Shown here: piece by piece, positions 16,822 through 25,019 of the stretch
Layout of the letters: every line of letters begins with the position of its first letter
Numbering within the stretch: position 1 is the first letter of the stretch
Origin: Actinomadura sp. DC4
GTDB taxonomy: Bacteria > Actinomycetota > Actinomycetes > Streptosporangiales > Streptosporangiaceae
Reading direction: 5' to 3'
DNA length: 64,000 nt
Assembly: GCF_030406325.1 (NCBI RefSeq)
Contig: NZ_JAUEQY010000023.1
Location: forward strand, 124,001-188,000
Notes under the pieces: model-generated
Told to the model about the DNA's origin: nothing
Databases searched by the model: none
The model's input: only the letters and a program-made list of their open reading frames with translations
Made by a program: the position numbers and the translations under genes

Positions 16822-18159
16822 ATGTCCACGTACTTGAAGTCGGCCGTCGGCGCCGCGGCGGACGAGGCCGCGCGACGCCAGGTCGAGGCCACGGTCTCCC
16901 AGGTCATCGCCGACGTGCGCGGCCAGGGCGACGCGGCGGTGCGCCGCTACTCGGAGCGGTTCGACCGCTGGTCCCCTGATAGCTTCCGGCTCTCGGAGGA
17001 GGAGATCGAGCGCATCGTCGGCGGCGTACCGGAGCAGACGATCGAGGACATCAAGGCCGTCCAGGCGCGCGTACGCAACTTCGCCCGGCACCAGCGCGCC
17101 TCCCTGGTCGACTTCGAGGTCGAGACCGAGCCCGGGGTCCACCTGGGCCAGCGCAGCATCCCCGTCGAGGCGGCCGGGGCGTACGTTCCGGGCGGCCGCT
17201 ACCCCCTGGTGGCCTCGGCCCACATGACGGTGGTGACGGCGAAGGTCGCCGGTGTCTCGCACGTACGGGCCTGCACGCCGCCGATCCGCGGTGAGGTGCC
17301 GGCCGCCACGGTCGCCGCCCTGCACCTGGCGGGCGCGGACGAGATCTACCTCCTGGGCGGCACCCAGGCCGTCGCGGCGATGGCCCTCGGCACCGAGACG
17401 ATCGGCAAGGTGGACCTGCTCGCCGGCCCGGGCAACGCGTACGTCGCCGAGGCGAAGCGTCAGCTCTTCGGCGAGGTCGGCATCGACCTGTTCGCCGGCC
17501 CGACCGAGATCCTGGTGATCGCCGACGACGCCGCCGACCCGTTCACGGTCGCGGTCGACCTCCTCAGCCAGGCCGAGCACGGCCCCGACTCACCGGCGAT
17601 TCTGGTGACCACCTCGGAGGAACTGGGCCGCGAGGTCCTGCGGCTGGTCGAGGAGATCCTGGTCGACATGCCGACCGCCGACATGGCCGGGCCCGCCTGG
17701 CGCGACCACGGCGAGGTGGTCGTCGTCACCGACCTGGACGAGGCGTGGCGCGTCGCCGACGCGTACGCCTCCGAGCACGTCCAGGTGCTCACCCGCGCGC
17801 CCCGGCAGGCCCTGGAGAGGATGCGCAACTACGGGGCGCTGTTCCTGGGCGAGCAGACCTGCGTCAGCTACGGCGACAAGGTGATCGGCACCAACCACAC
17901 GCTGCCCACCCGTGGCGCCGCCCGCTACACCGGCGGCCTGTGGGTCGGCAAGTACCTCAAGACGGTCACGTACCAGGAGGTCACGGACCCGGCGGCGAGC
18001 GCCGAACTCGGCACACTGTGCGGCCGCGCCGCCCGGGTCGAGCTCTTCGAGGGCCACGCCCGCTCGGGCGACCTGCGCGCACACCTGTACGCCGGCGCAC
18101 CCCTGCCGTGGGCGCCTGAAGGGGCCGGGGCACGGTCGTCCACATCCGCCGCGACCTGA
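16822..18159 (+). CDS. Histidinol-dehydrogenase-like NAD-dependent alcohol dehydrogenase
   Basis: 445 residues from ATG 16822, behind AAGGAG. HisD-family signatures are all present: AGAYVPGGRYPL, AGPGNAYVAEAKRQLFGEVG, IDLFAGPTEILVIAD and LLSQAEHGPDSPA (metal and catalytic His). The C-terminal block reads GTNHTLPTRGAARYTGGLWV where true biosynthetic HisD has SGPNH. That block is typical of the paralogue group that includes (R)-2,3-dihydroxypropane-1-sulfonate 3-dehydrogenase (HpsN). The enzyme probably oxidises an alcohol to a carboxylate with NAD+ and Zn2+, but the substrate cannot be read from sequence. There are no his genes nearby and a LacI regulator is divergent, both favouring a catabolic role. 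Confidence 0.85.
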   Translation: MSTYLKSAVGAAADEAARRQVEATVSQVIADVRGQGDAAVRRYSERFDRWSPDSFRLSEEEIERIVGGVPEQTIEDIKAVQARVRNFARHQRASLVDFEVETEPGVHLGQRSIPVEAAGAYVPGGRYPLVASAHMTVVTAKVAGVSHVRACTPPIRGEVPAATVAALHLAGADEIYLLGGTQAVAAMALGTETIGKVDLLAGPGNAYVAEAKRQLFGEVGIDLFAGPTEILVIADDAADPFTVAVDLLSQAEHGPDSPAILVTTSEELGREVLRLVEEILVDMPTADMAGPAWRDHGEVVVVTDLDEAWRVADAYASEHVQVLTRAPRQALERMRNYGALFLGEQTCVSYGDKVIGTNHTLPTRGAARYTGGLWVGKYLKTVTYQEVTDPAASAELGTLCGRAARVELFEGHARSGDLRAHLYAGAPLPWAPEGAGARSSTSAAT

Positions 18160-18284
18160 TCCGGCCGAGCGCGGCGTTTCAGGACGCGGCCGGTGTCACG
18201 TCGGCGTGAGAATCCACAGCGCGTACGAGGTGCCGTGGCCGGCGGGACAGGAGAAGTTCACCGCCTGACCGCTGCTCACTCTGG

Positions 18285-18322
18285 TGCCGACCTCCCGGGG
18301 CGTCAACCGAGGGAGGTCGGCA
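18285..18322. terminator. 12-bp-stem bidirectional hairpin
   Basis: TGCCGACCTCCC (18285-18296) pairs perfectly with GGGAGGTCGGCA (18311-18322) across a 14-base loop. It lies between the convergent dehydrogenase and permease genes and is well placed to terminate both. Confidence 0.8.
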
Positions 18323-18392
18323 TCGGCGTTCTCGCCGCGCCGTGCAGTGCCCAGCACCGCTTCTGCCGCGGCGACCGGCGGCTCTGCTCGTC

Positions 18393-20807
18393 CTACTCGG
18401 TCCGCAGCGCGGTGGCGGTCCGGGTTTGTGCCGCCCAGCTGGCCGGCAGCAGTGCCCCGAGCAGGGCGATCACGATCCCGCCGGCCAGCAGGGGGATGAG
18501 CAGCCCGGCGGTGTAGGTATGGGACACGCTCGGCGGCAGGTGCCGGCCGATCGCGTTCCCCATCGGGTTCAGCGTCGCCTTCTCCACCGCGACCCCGAGC
18601 GGGACCCCGATCAGCCCGGCGATCAGGCCGGTGAGGGACACCGAGGTCAGCACCATCGCGATGGTCTGTTTGGGCGTCATCCCGAGGGCCTTGAAGATTC
18701 CCAGGTCATGGACCCGTTCCCGGGTGTCCTGCACCACCATGCTCAGCACCCCGAGCGCGGAGACCGCGATCATCATCAGCGTGAGCGTGGCCACCAGGGC
18801 GCCCATGGTGATCACCACGATGTTCTTGCCCCCGCCCGAGTTCGGCTGGACCGAGGCGTTCAGCGGGGTCAGCGCGGCGGCGGCCGAGGTGGACCAGTCC
18901 GATCCGTTGACGTCGTCGGCCAGCTCGACGTTGAACTGGTCGACGTGCGGGGTCAGACCGGCGGCGGTGAAGGTGGCCGCATCCGTCATGAGCGTGTAGT
19001 CGCCCACGTTGGTGTCGAAGTTGATGCCGACGGCCTTCAGCGACAGGCGCTTGTTCTTCTGCACCACGGTGACGTCGTCACCGACGTGGATCCCCACCGC
19101 CGAGGCCAGCTTGTCGCCGACCACGGCCTCGCCGGGCGCCGAGTACCAGCGGCCGGACAGCAGCTCCAGGTGCGTCCAGGAGAAGTCGCCGGTGACGGTG
19201 AACACCCGCGTCGGTTCGCCGCCGGGCGGGGCGCCGACCATGGTCGCGCCGCTTTCGCCCCAGCCGAACGCGGCCTTCGTGCCCGGGATCCCGGCGAGCG
19301 CGGCAGCCACTTTGGTGGCATCCAGGTGCGGGTCACGCGGGTCGTTGGGCCCGTAGAGACCCCAGGGCACGCCCACGTCGGCGGTGGGTTCCACGAACTC
19401 CGACGCGACGTTGAAGCCTGAGGTGCTGGTGTCCAGGTACTTGTTGAACCCCCTCTCCAGCCCCACCGCGAACGTGGCACTCACCACGCCGAACAGCACC
19501 GCCGTACCGACCAGTGCGGTCCGGGCCGGCCGGGCGAACGGCTGGGCCAGCCCCAACGACATGGCCCGGGGCAGCGGCAGGCGCGAGGCCAGACGCTGCG
19601 CCGTCTGACCGCCCCCGGCCTGAGGCTTGGGGGCGCGGCCGACCACCAGAGCCCGCATCGTCGGCATCCGGCCGGCCCGCAGTGCCGGGATCAAAGCCGT
19701 GACGCCGACGATCAGCAGGGTGCCCAGCGGCACCACGGCGCTGACCCACAACGGAATCGTGGCACTGGCCGCGCCGAGCTGCTCGGTGGCCCCGCCCAGG
19801 ATCGGCACGGCCAGGAGGTTGCCGAAAACCGTGCCGAGCACCAGGCCGAGTGTCGCCGTGATCATGGCCTGCGCGGTGTAGGCGCGGGCCACCTGCGAAG
19901 GGGTGAAGCCCAGCGACTTCAGAATCCCGATGCGCCGGATTCCCGAGGCCACAGCCCCGCTGACCACGATCGAGATGATCAGCACCGACATGAACAGCCC
20001 GAGGAACCCGAAGCCGACCAGGAACGGCACGTAGGCCTTGGCGTTGCCGGTCGTCTGCTGCTCCGCGATCAGGTACGTCTGTCCGCCCTCGACCGCGCCG
20101 GCCGGCGCGGCGGCGGCCACCGCCTGTTTGTCGGTGGCGATGTCGGCGTTGGTCCCGGCCTTGGCGAACCGGTAGAGCATCTGTTCGTCGGACTTGGCGC
20201 CGGCAGCGGTGAGCCGCGCGAAACCGTCGGCGGTGGCGAAGGCGGTCGCGGTGTTGGTCACCGAGCCGCCGAAGCCGACGACCCTGAACGACGGCTTGCC
20301 CGGCAGGGAGGAGAACACCACCGAATCGCCGAAGCAGGCGGTGGCGTAGTGCTGCCACGGCAGGGCGATCTCGCCCGGGCTCGTCGGCCAGCGCCCCTGG
20401 GTCAGCACGAGTTGGTCCATCCCGGAGGTGCTCCCTAGGCCGGTCCGGGTGGTGACGGTGATCGGACCGTTGTCGTGACCGGCCCAATCCTTCTGGGAGC
20501 AGTCCATGCCGACGGTCGTGTCCAGGGCGGCGGCGATCGGGTACGGTCCGGCCGCCTCGGTGACACCGGCGGCGTGCGCGGTGGCGGCGGCCTGCGCGGC
20601 CGTGGCCTTCGAGCCGTCGAACTGGACCGCCAGGTGCGCCCCGTTCCGAGCGCTGAAGGCGTGGTCGAACGGGGCCTGCACGACGGCCAGCAGGCCGAGG
20701 GAGAGTACTGATGACGTCACCGCGGCGAACGTCGTCAGGGCCACGACGAGGGACTGGACCCGACGACGGCCCACGCCGGAGCGTACGACCTTGCCCAGGG
20801 CGCTCAC
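18393..20807 (-). CDS. ABC transporter permease, FtsX/MacB type
   Basis: 804 residues from GTG 20807 (VSALGKVVRSGVGRRRVQS); the open frame upstream is not family-like. An N-terminal membrane segment is followed by a large extracellular domain, three helices (around VPFLVGFGFLGLFMSVLII, ARAYTAQAMITATLGLVLG, IPLWVSAVVPLGTLLIVGV), a second repeat of the same plan, and three final helices ending just before LPASWAAQTRTATALRTE. Duplicated FtsX domains are the hallmark of MacB/LolE-like exporters that push peptides, lipids or antibiotics using an external ATPase. It lies 82 bp downstream of the ATPase gene, probably in one operon, and next to a two-component system. Confidence 0.92.
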   Translation of the reverse strand: MSALGKVVRSGVGRRRVQSLVVALTTFAAVTSSVLSLGLLAVVQAPFDHAFSARNGAHLAVQFDGSKATAAQAAATAHAAGVTEAAGPYPIAAALDTTVGMDCSQKDWAGHDNGPITVTTRTGLGSTSGMDQLVLTQGRWPTSPGEIALPWQHYATACFGDSVVFSSLPGKPSFRVVGFGGSVTNTATAFATADGFARLTAAGAKSDEQMLYRFAKAGTNADIATDKQAVAAAAPAGAVEGGQTYLIAEQQTTGNAKAYVPFLVGFGFLGLFMSVLIISIVVSGAVASGIRRIGILKSLGFTPSQVARAYTAQAMITATLGLVLGTVFGNLLAVPILGGATEQLGAASATIPLWVSAVVPLGTLLIVGVTALIPALRAGRMPTMRALVVGRAPKPQAGGGQTAQRLASRLPLPRAMSLGLAQPFARPARTALVGTAVLFGVVSATFAVGLERGFNKYLDTSTSGFNVASEFVEPTADVGVPWGLYGPNDPRDPHLDATKVAAALAGIPGTKAAFGWGESGATMVGAPPGGEPTRVFTVTGDFSWTHLELLSGRWYSAPGEAVVGDKLASAVGIHVGDDVTVVQKNKRLSLKAVGINFDTNVGDYTLMTDAATFTAAGLTPHVDQFNVELADDVNGSDWSTSAAAALTPLNASVQPNSGGGKNIVVITMGALVATLTLMMIAVSALGVLSMVVQDTRERVHDLGIFKALGMTPKQTIAMVLTSVSLTGLIAGLIGVPLGVAVEKATLNPMGNAIGRHLPPSVSHTYTAGLLIPLLAGGIVIALLGALLPASWAAQTRTATALRTE

Positions 20808-20889
20808 CGGCTCACCGCCGGCAGCAGGCGGGCCATGGCAGGGAATCCGACCTCGAAGAGGCGCCGGGGCATCGGCGGCTCGCGCAGTG

Positions 20890-21636
20890 TCATCCGACCG
20901 CTCCCGCCGGACGGGTCGGCGGTGTGCGGGCGGCCAGACCGGCACCGTCGCCGTGGTTGATGACGTCGCGCTCGACAGCGCCGTCCACCAACTCGATCGT
21001 GCGGCGCGCGGTGCTCGCGGCCAGCCGCACGTCGTGGGTGACCAGCAGGATGGTCTGGCCCTCGCTGTTCAGGTCCAGCAGCAGCCGGCGCACGTCCTCG
21101 GCCGAGTTCGAGTCCAGAGCGCCGGTCGGCTCGTCGGCCAGCAGCAGCGCGGGCTTGTTCATCAGGCCCCTGGCCACCGCCACCCGCTGCCGTTGCCCGC
21201 CGGACAGCCGCTGCGGGTAGGCCTTGACATGCCGGTCGATGCCCAGCGAGCCGAGCAGCTCGATGGCCCGCCGCCTCGCTTCGCCCTTGCCCATCCCGGC
21301 CAGCCGCGCTGGAACCATGACGTTGTCCAACACGGTCAGGTCGTCGAGCAGATTGAAGAACTGGAAGATCATGCCGATCGAGGCCCGGCGGTACTTCGCC
21401 GAACCGGCCTCACCGAGCCGGTCGACGCGGGTGCCGTCGACGGTGACACTGCCGCTGGAGGGCCTGTCCAGGCCGGCGATCAGATTCAGCAGTGTGGACT
21501 TCCCGCTGCCGGAATGGCCGAGGACCGCCACGCACTCACCGGACGCCACGGACAAGGTCACACCGGCCAGCGCGGGCGGGCCGTCGTCGTATTTCTTCGT
21601 CGTATCGCGAAGATCGATCAGCGGTGCATTCGTCAT
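20890..21636 (-). CDS. ABC transporter ATP-binding protein, MacB/LolD type
   Basis: 248 residues from ATG 21636 with GGGGA just upstream. Walker A GHSGSGKST, Q-loop FQFFNLLDDLTV, signature LSGGQRQRVAVARGL, Walker B ALLLADEPTGALD and switch His THD are all intact. The NLLDDLTVLDNV block is typical of the MacB/LolD/FtsE-like class. It pairs with the FtsX-type permease that follows. It is divergent from the histidine kinase at 21779, the usual arrangement for antibiotic- or envelope-stress-responsive exporters of Gram-positive bacteria. Confidence 0.95.
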   Translation of the reverse strand: MTNAPLIDLRDTTKKYDDGPPALAGVTLSVASGECVAVLGHSGSGKSTLLNLIAGLDRPSSGSVTVDGTRVDRLGEAGSAKYRRASIGMIFQFFNLLDDLTVLDNVMVPARLAGMGKGEARRRAIELLGSLGIDRHVKAYPQRLSGGQRQRVAVARGLMNKPALLLADEPTGALDSNSAEDVRRLLLDLNSEGQTILLVTHDVRLAASTARRTIELVDGAVERDVINHGDGAGLAARTPPTRPAGAVG

Positions 21637-21778
21637 GTCCCCGAACCTAGGAACAGCCCGCCATCCGTCGCGTCGGCCGGCGGATGTCACCGTTCCCCAG
21701 GTCATCGGCCCGGCAGTGTACGGCGCGTACATCCCTGGGGCGACGCGCAGCGCCGACGTCGCTGAATACGATCTCCGT

Positions 21779-22943
21779 ATGGAAGAGCTTCTCCGGCGTC
21801 TCTCGACATCGAAGCGCGTGACCTGGCTGATGTCACAGGCCGCGGTGCTGGCCACCACCTGCTTCTACGCGCTGATGCTCGCCTGGACGATGCCGGCCTC
21901 CCGGACCGGGCTCTTCTTCCTGCTCGCCCTTCCGGTCCTGCTCGTGCGCCGTCTGCCGGCGGCGGTCTTCGCGGCGGTCCTGGGCGAAGCAGTGCTCGGC
22001 GACATCTTCGGCGCGCGGCCCTCGATCGTGTTCGTCCTGCTCGTCGCCCTGGGCGGGTACCTCGCTGTCCGGCGGCCGAAGGCTGCCGCCGTCGGCTCCG
22101 TCGCGGCCGTCGCGGCCGCGTTCGTCAACGTCACCCACATCCCCGGGGAGACCGTCAGCGACGCGGCCCAGTTTTCCGGAGGGCTCGCGGTGGGGTTCGC
22201 GGTCGCGTGGGTCTTCGGGGGGGGGGGGGGTGTATCGCAAACGCCGTGAATACCTCGGAGCCTTGCACGAGCAGAGGGCGGCCCGCGCCGTCCTGACCGA
22301 GCGGCTGCGGATCGCCCGCGAACTGCACGACAGCGTCGCGCACAGCATCGGGATCATCACGGTGCTGTCGGGAGCGGCGGCACGGGTCGTCCAGACCAGG
22401 CCCGAGCAGACGCGGCAGGCGCTGACCGGCATCGAGACCACCAGCCGGGAGACACTGCTCGAGCTGCAGCGCATGCTCGGGGCGCTCCGCCGCGCCGAGC
22501 CGGACGACGCCATGCCGGGGGCCGCTTCGCTGGCGCCGGCCGGCAGCCTGGCCGACGTCCCACAGCTCGCCGAACGCACGGCCGACGCCGGGGTGCGGGT
22601 CCACGTGGCCTGGCGAGGCGAGCGGCGTCCGCTGCCGTCGGAGATCGAGCTGTCGGCGTTCCGGATCATCCAGGAGTCGGTGACGAACGTGGTGCGGCAT
22701 TCCGGGGCGCGGACGTGCCGGGTCGCGGTCGGATACGAGCCGGAGGGAGTGACGATTGAAGTGGTGGACGACGGGGACGACGGTCTCGGCGGGCCTGGCC
22801 GTCCCAGGCACTCGACGGCGCCCTGCGGGAGCGGCTTCGGCCTGCTCGGCATGCGCGAGCGGGTGTCGCTGCTGTCCGGCCAGTTCAGCGCCGGCCGGCG
22901 TCCGGAGGGCGGATTCCGGGTGACGGCGAGGCTCCCGGCATGA
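21779..22943 (+). CDS. NarL-type sensor histidine kinase, interrupted at a G14 tract
   Basis: The ATG at 21779 opens a frame with about five hydrophobic segments (VLATTCFYALMLAWTM, RTGLFFLLALPVLLV, IVFVLLVALGGYLAV and others) that ends at 22249. The cytoplasmic kinase part continues in another frame from 22230 to 22943: phosphoacceptor motif RELHDSVAHS, HisKA_3 dimerisation helix, and a HATPase with IQESVTNVVRHSGA and GFGLLGMRERV. The switch falls exactly on 14 consecutive G (22217-22230). With 13 or 10 G the two parts join as ...AWVFGGGGVYRKRREYL, about 387 residues. I annotate one gene carrying a homopolymer frameshift: sequencing error, phase-variable switch or fixed mutation. The start has no clear Shine-Dalgarno and may be near-leaderless. 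It overlaps the regulator by ATGA. Confidence 0.8.
22217..22230 (+). repeat. 14-G homopolymer inside sensor kinase gene
   Basis: An uninterrupted run of 14 G sits exactly at the join of the membrane and kinase parts of the sensor. It is the longest homopolymer I noticed in the window. Length changes of one base here switch between fused and split reading frames. Confidence 0.9.
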
Positions 22944-23623
22944 GCGTGCGGGTGCTGCTGGCCGACGACCAGCCGCTGATGCTGGTCGGGCTCGGGATCC
23001 TGATCGGCGGCACCGACGACCTGGAGGTGGTCGGCGAGGCCGGCGACGGCCGCGAGGCGGTGCGCCTGGTACGCGTGCTGCGGCCGGACGTCGTGGTGAT
23101 GGACATCCGGATGCCGGGCATGGACGGGATCGAGGCGACCCGGCAGGCGACCGCCGAACCGGACCCGCCCAAGGTGCTGGTGCTGACGACCTTCGACGAC
23201 GACGAGTACGTCTACGGCGCACTGCGCGCCGGCGCCAGCGGATTCCTGCTCAAGAGCATGGCCCTTGACGCGATCCTGGACGCGATCCGCGTGGTGGCCG
23301 CCGGCGACGCGTTGATCGCGCCAAGCGTGACCCGACGGCTGATCGCGGACTTCGCCGGAACGTCCGGCCTCGCGGCCCCCGAACCGGACGCCGGGCCCGC
23401 CGCGGACTCGAGACCCATCACGGGGATCACCGACCGGGAGCGGGAGGTGCTTGCACTGGTCGGACAGGGATTGTCGAACGCTGAGATAGCCGAGCGGTTG
23501 GTGATCAGCGCGGCGACCGCGAAGACGCATGTCGCGCGTCTGTTCGCCAAGCTCGAGGCTCGGGACCGCGTCCACCTGGCGATCGTCGCCTTCGAGGCGG
23601 GACTCGTGCCGCGTGGACGGTAG
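22940..23623 (+). CDS. NarL/LuxR-type response regulator
   Basis: 227 residues; its ATG overlaps the kinase stop (ATGA), implying translational coupling. The receiver domain has the acidic pair (ADDQ), phosphoacceptor Asp55 in VVVMDIRMPGMDG, the Thr/Ser switch in LVLTTFDDD and the conserved Lys in FLLKS. The C-terminal LuxR helix-turn-helix is ITDREREVLALVGQGLSNAE followed by TAKTHVARLFAKL. It would bind DNA as a phosphorylated dimer. The likely target is the divergent ABC exporter operon, inferred from position. Confidence 0.95.
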   Translation: MSVRVLLADDQPLMLVGLGILIGGTDDLEVVGEAGDGREAVRLVRVLRPDVVVMDIRMPGMDGIEATRQATAEPDPPKVLVLTTFDDDEYVYGALRAGASGFLLKSMALDAILDAIRVVAAGDALIAPSVTRRLIADFAGTSGLAAPEPDAGPAADSRPITGITDREREVLALVGQGLSNAEIAERLVISAATAKTHVARLFAKLEARDRVHLAIVAFEAGLVPRGR

Positions 23624-23802
23624 GGGCAGGATCAGAAGAACGATCGCGACCACGAGTCCGCCGCGTTCCAGATGCGCCGGCACACCCGTGGTCGCAGCAG
23701 GATTGGGCTTCGGGGAGTATCTGTCGCCCGCGCCGGAGGCCCTGGTGGGCGGCCGGTCGGTGCGGCTGACTCCGGCCCGCCGGTCCCTCTGCGGGCGGTT
23801 GT

Positions 23803-24291
23803 TCAGATCTTGTCGTGAGTGAGCGCGGGTGATTCCGCCAGGCGGCGCTGGCGTTCGGTGGTGGCCAGGTAGAAGGCCCAGGCGAAGGCGAAGCTGGTGA
23901 ACAGGCTGGAGACGAAGTACAGCCACGGGTGGCGGATGCCGCGCCTGCGGCCGTCGATGATCGTCATCAGTGGCAGCAGGATCACGTTGCCGATCGTGTA
24001 GTCCTGGCCGGCGGAGCTCGCCGCCGGGTTGACGAACATCAGCCTGATGTACTGCGCCCAGCTGCCGTCGCCCCAGATCGGGTTGGCGTTGCCGTCCGCG
24101 TACTCCCGCACGAAGCGGATGTTGAAGTACCAGCCCAGTGCGACCGACGCGATGCCGACGACGTAGTACACGCATTCCAGTGGCGAGAGCAGTGAGCCGG
24201 CCGCCGGGCGGCGGAAGATCGCCCGATTGGCGGCGACGAGGAACCAGATGACCGCCACGCCCAGAGCGGCGTGGGCGATGAGCGACACCAT
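23803..24291 (-). CDS. DUF2834-like integral membrane protein
   Basis: 162 residues with three to four hydrophobic segments (about 5-23, 39-58, 97-112, 123-146). The stretch NPAASSAGQDYTIGNVILLP, then DGRRRGIRHPWLYFV, matches the DUF2834 pattern of a cytoplasmic Arg-rich loop between two helices. The function of the family is unknown. It is divergent from the TetR gene, 63 bp from its ATG, and an operator-like site lies between them, so it is probably in that regulon. Confidence 0.75.
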   Translation of the reverse strand: MVSLIAHAALGVAVIWFLVAANRAIFRRPAAGSLLSPLECVYYVVGIASVALGWYFNIRFVREYADGNANPIWGDGSWAQYIRLMFVNPAASSAGQDYTIGNVILLPLMTIIDGRRRGIRHPWLYFVSSLFTSFAFAWAFYLATTERQRRLAESPALTHDKI

Positions 24292-24321
24292 CTCGCCAGC
24301 GTCACCTCGGTGGCGAGCTAT

Positions 24322-24339
24322 GTCAATATTGTCGAAACA
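24322..24339. promoter_or_regulatory. TetR-operator-like site upstream of the TetR gene
   Basis: GTCAATATTGTCGAAACA lies 15 bases before the TetR ATG and within the divergent region shared with the DUF2834 gene. It matches 16 of 18 bases of the site at 24950-24967. Repetition of an unusual AT-rich 18-mer on both sides of a TetR gene strongly suggests autoregulation. Confidence 0.7.
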
Positions 24340-24354
24340 GATAAGTTCTGGTGC

Positions 24355-24960
24355 ATGGACAGGCCGGCGCGCACGGTGCGCAGCGAACGCACGCGCGAGG
24401 CGCTTCGGCGTGCCGCTCTGGTCCGGTTCCTGGCCCAGGGTGTCGAGGACACCTCCGCCGATCAGATCGCCGCGGACGCCGGGGTGTCACTGCGGACCTT
24501 CTACCGTCACTTCACCTCCAAGCACGATCTGCTGTTCGCCGACTACGACGCCGGCCTGCACTGGTTCCGCAACGCTCTGGCCGCGCGTCCGGACGACGAG
24601 CCGATCATCGAGTCGGTACGGGCGGCCATCTTCGCCTTCCCGTACGACGTGGGGACGGTCACGCAGATCGCCTCCCTGCGTGCCGAGGCGCTCGATCCCG
24701 GACGAATCGTCCACCACATCCGCCAGGTCGAGTCGGACTTCGCCGAGGCCGTCGCCGAGCGGCTGGGCCGCCGTACGGCCGCGGGCACGCCACTCGCCGT
24801 GACGGTCACCGCGCGCTGCATCGCCGCGGCCGTCTTCGGCGCGATGGAGGTCTGGATGCTGCGCGACGAACGCTCCCTGTCCGAGCTGGCCCAGCTGTGC
24901 CACTCCGCGCTCACCTCGATCGAGCACGGGATGGTCGACGGCATGTTTCGTCACTATTGA
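24355..24960 (+). CDS. TetR-family transcriptional regulator
   Basis: 201 residues from ATG 24355 (MDRPARTVRSERTREALRRA); the frame is open further upstream but lacks family similarity there. The N-terminal helix-turn-helix is intact (TSADQIAADAGVSLRTFYRH, then FTSKHDLLFADYDAGL). The ligand domain ends ...IEHGMVDGMFRHY. TetR proteins repress by binding palindromes and release them on ligand binding. The stop codon lies inside a perfect palindrome that precedes the flavoprotein gene 60 bp on, and a related site precedes its own start, so it probably controls itself, the DUF2834 gene and the flavoprotein. Confidence 0.93.
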   Translation: MDRPARTVRSERTREALRRAALVRFLAQGVEDTSADQIAADAGVSLRTFYRHFTSKHDLLFADYDAGLHWFRNALAARPDDEPIIESVRAAIFAFPYDVGTVTQIASLRAEALDPGRIVHHIRQVESDFAEAVAERLGRRTAAGTPLAVTVTARCIAAAVFGAMEVWMLRDERSLSELAQLCHSALTSIEHGMVDGMFRHY

Positions 24961-24969
24961 CGAAACATG
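24942..24969. promoter_or_regulatory. Perfect 28-bp palindrome, TetR operator candidate
   Basis: CATGTTTCGTCA (24942-24953) and TGACGAAACATG (24958-24969) are exact 12-bp complements around CTAT. The palindrome covers the TetR stop codon and lies about 50 bp upstream of the flavoprotein ATG. It could also fold as an RNA hairpin, but its similarity to the site upstream of the TetR gene favours an operator. Confidence 0.75.
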
Positions 24970-25019
24970 TGGCGCGTGCCAGCCTGCCGGCAGAGCCAGC
25001 AGAACCGGGAGGCGGCGCA

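Noticed and set aside
21833-24175. 780-codon minus frame spanning the kinase, regulator and DUF2834 genes
   Set aside because: It crosses well-supported genes on both strands and has no domain; a shadow frame.
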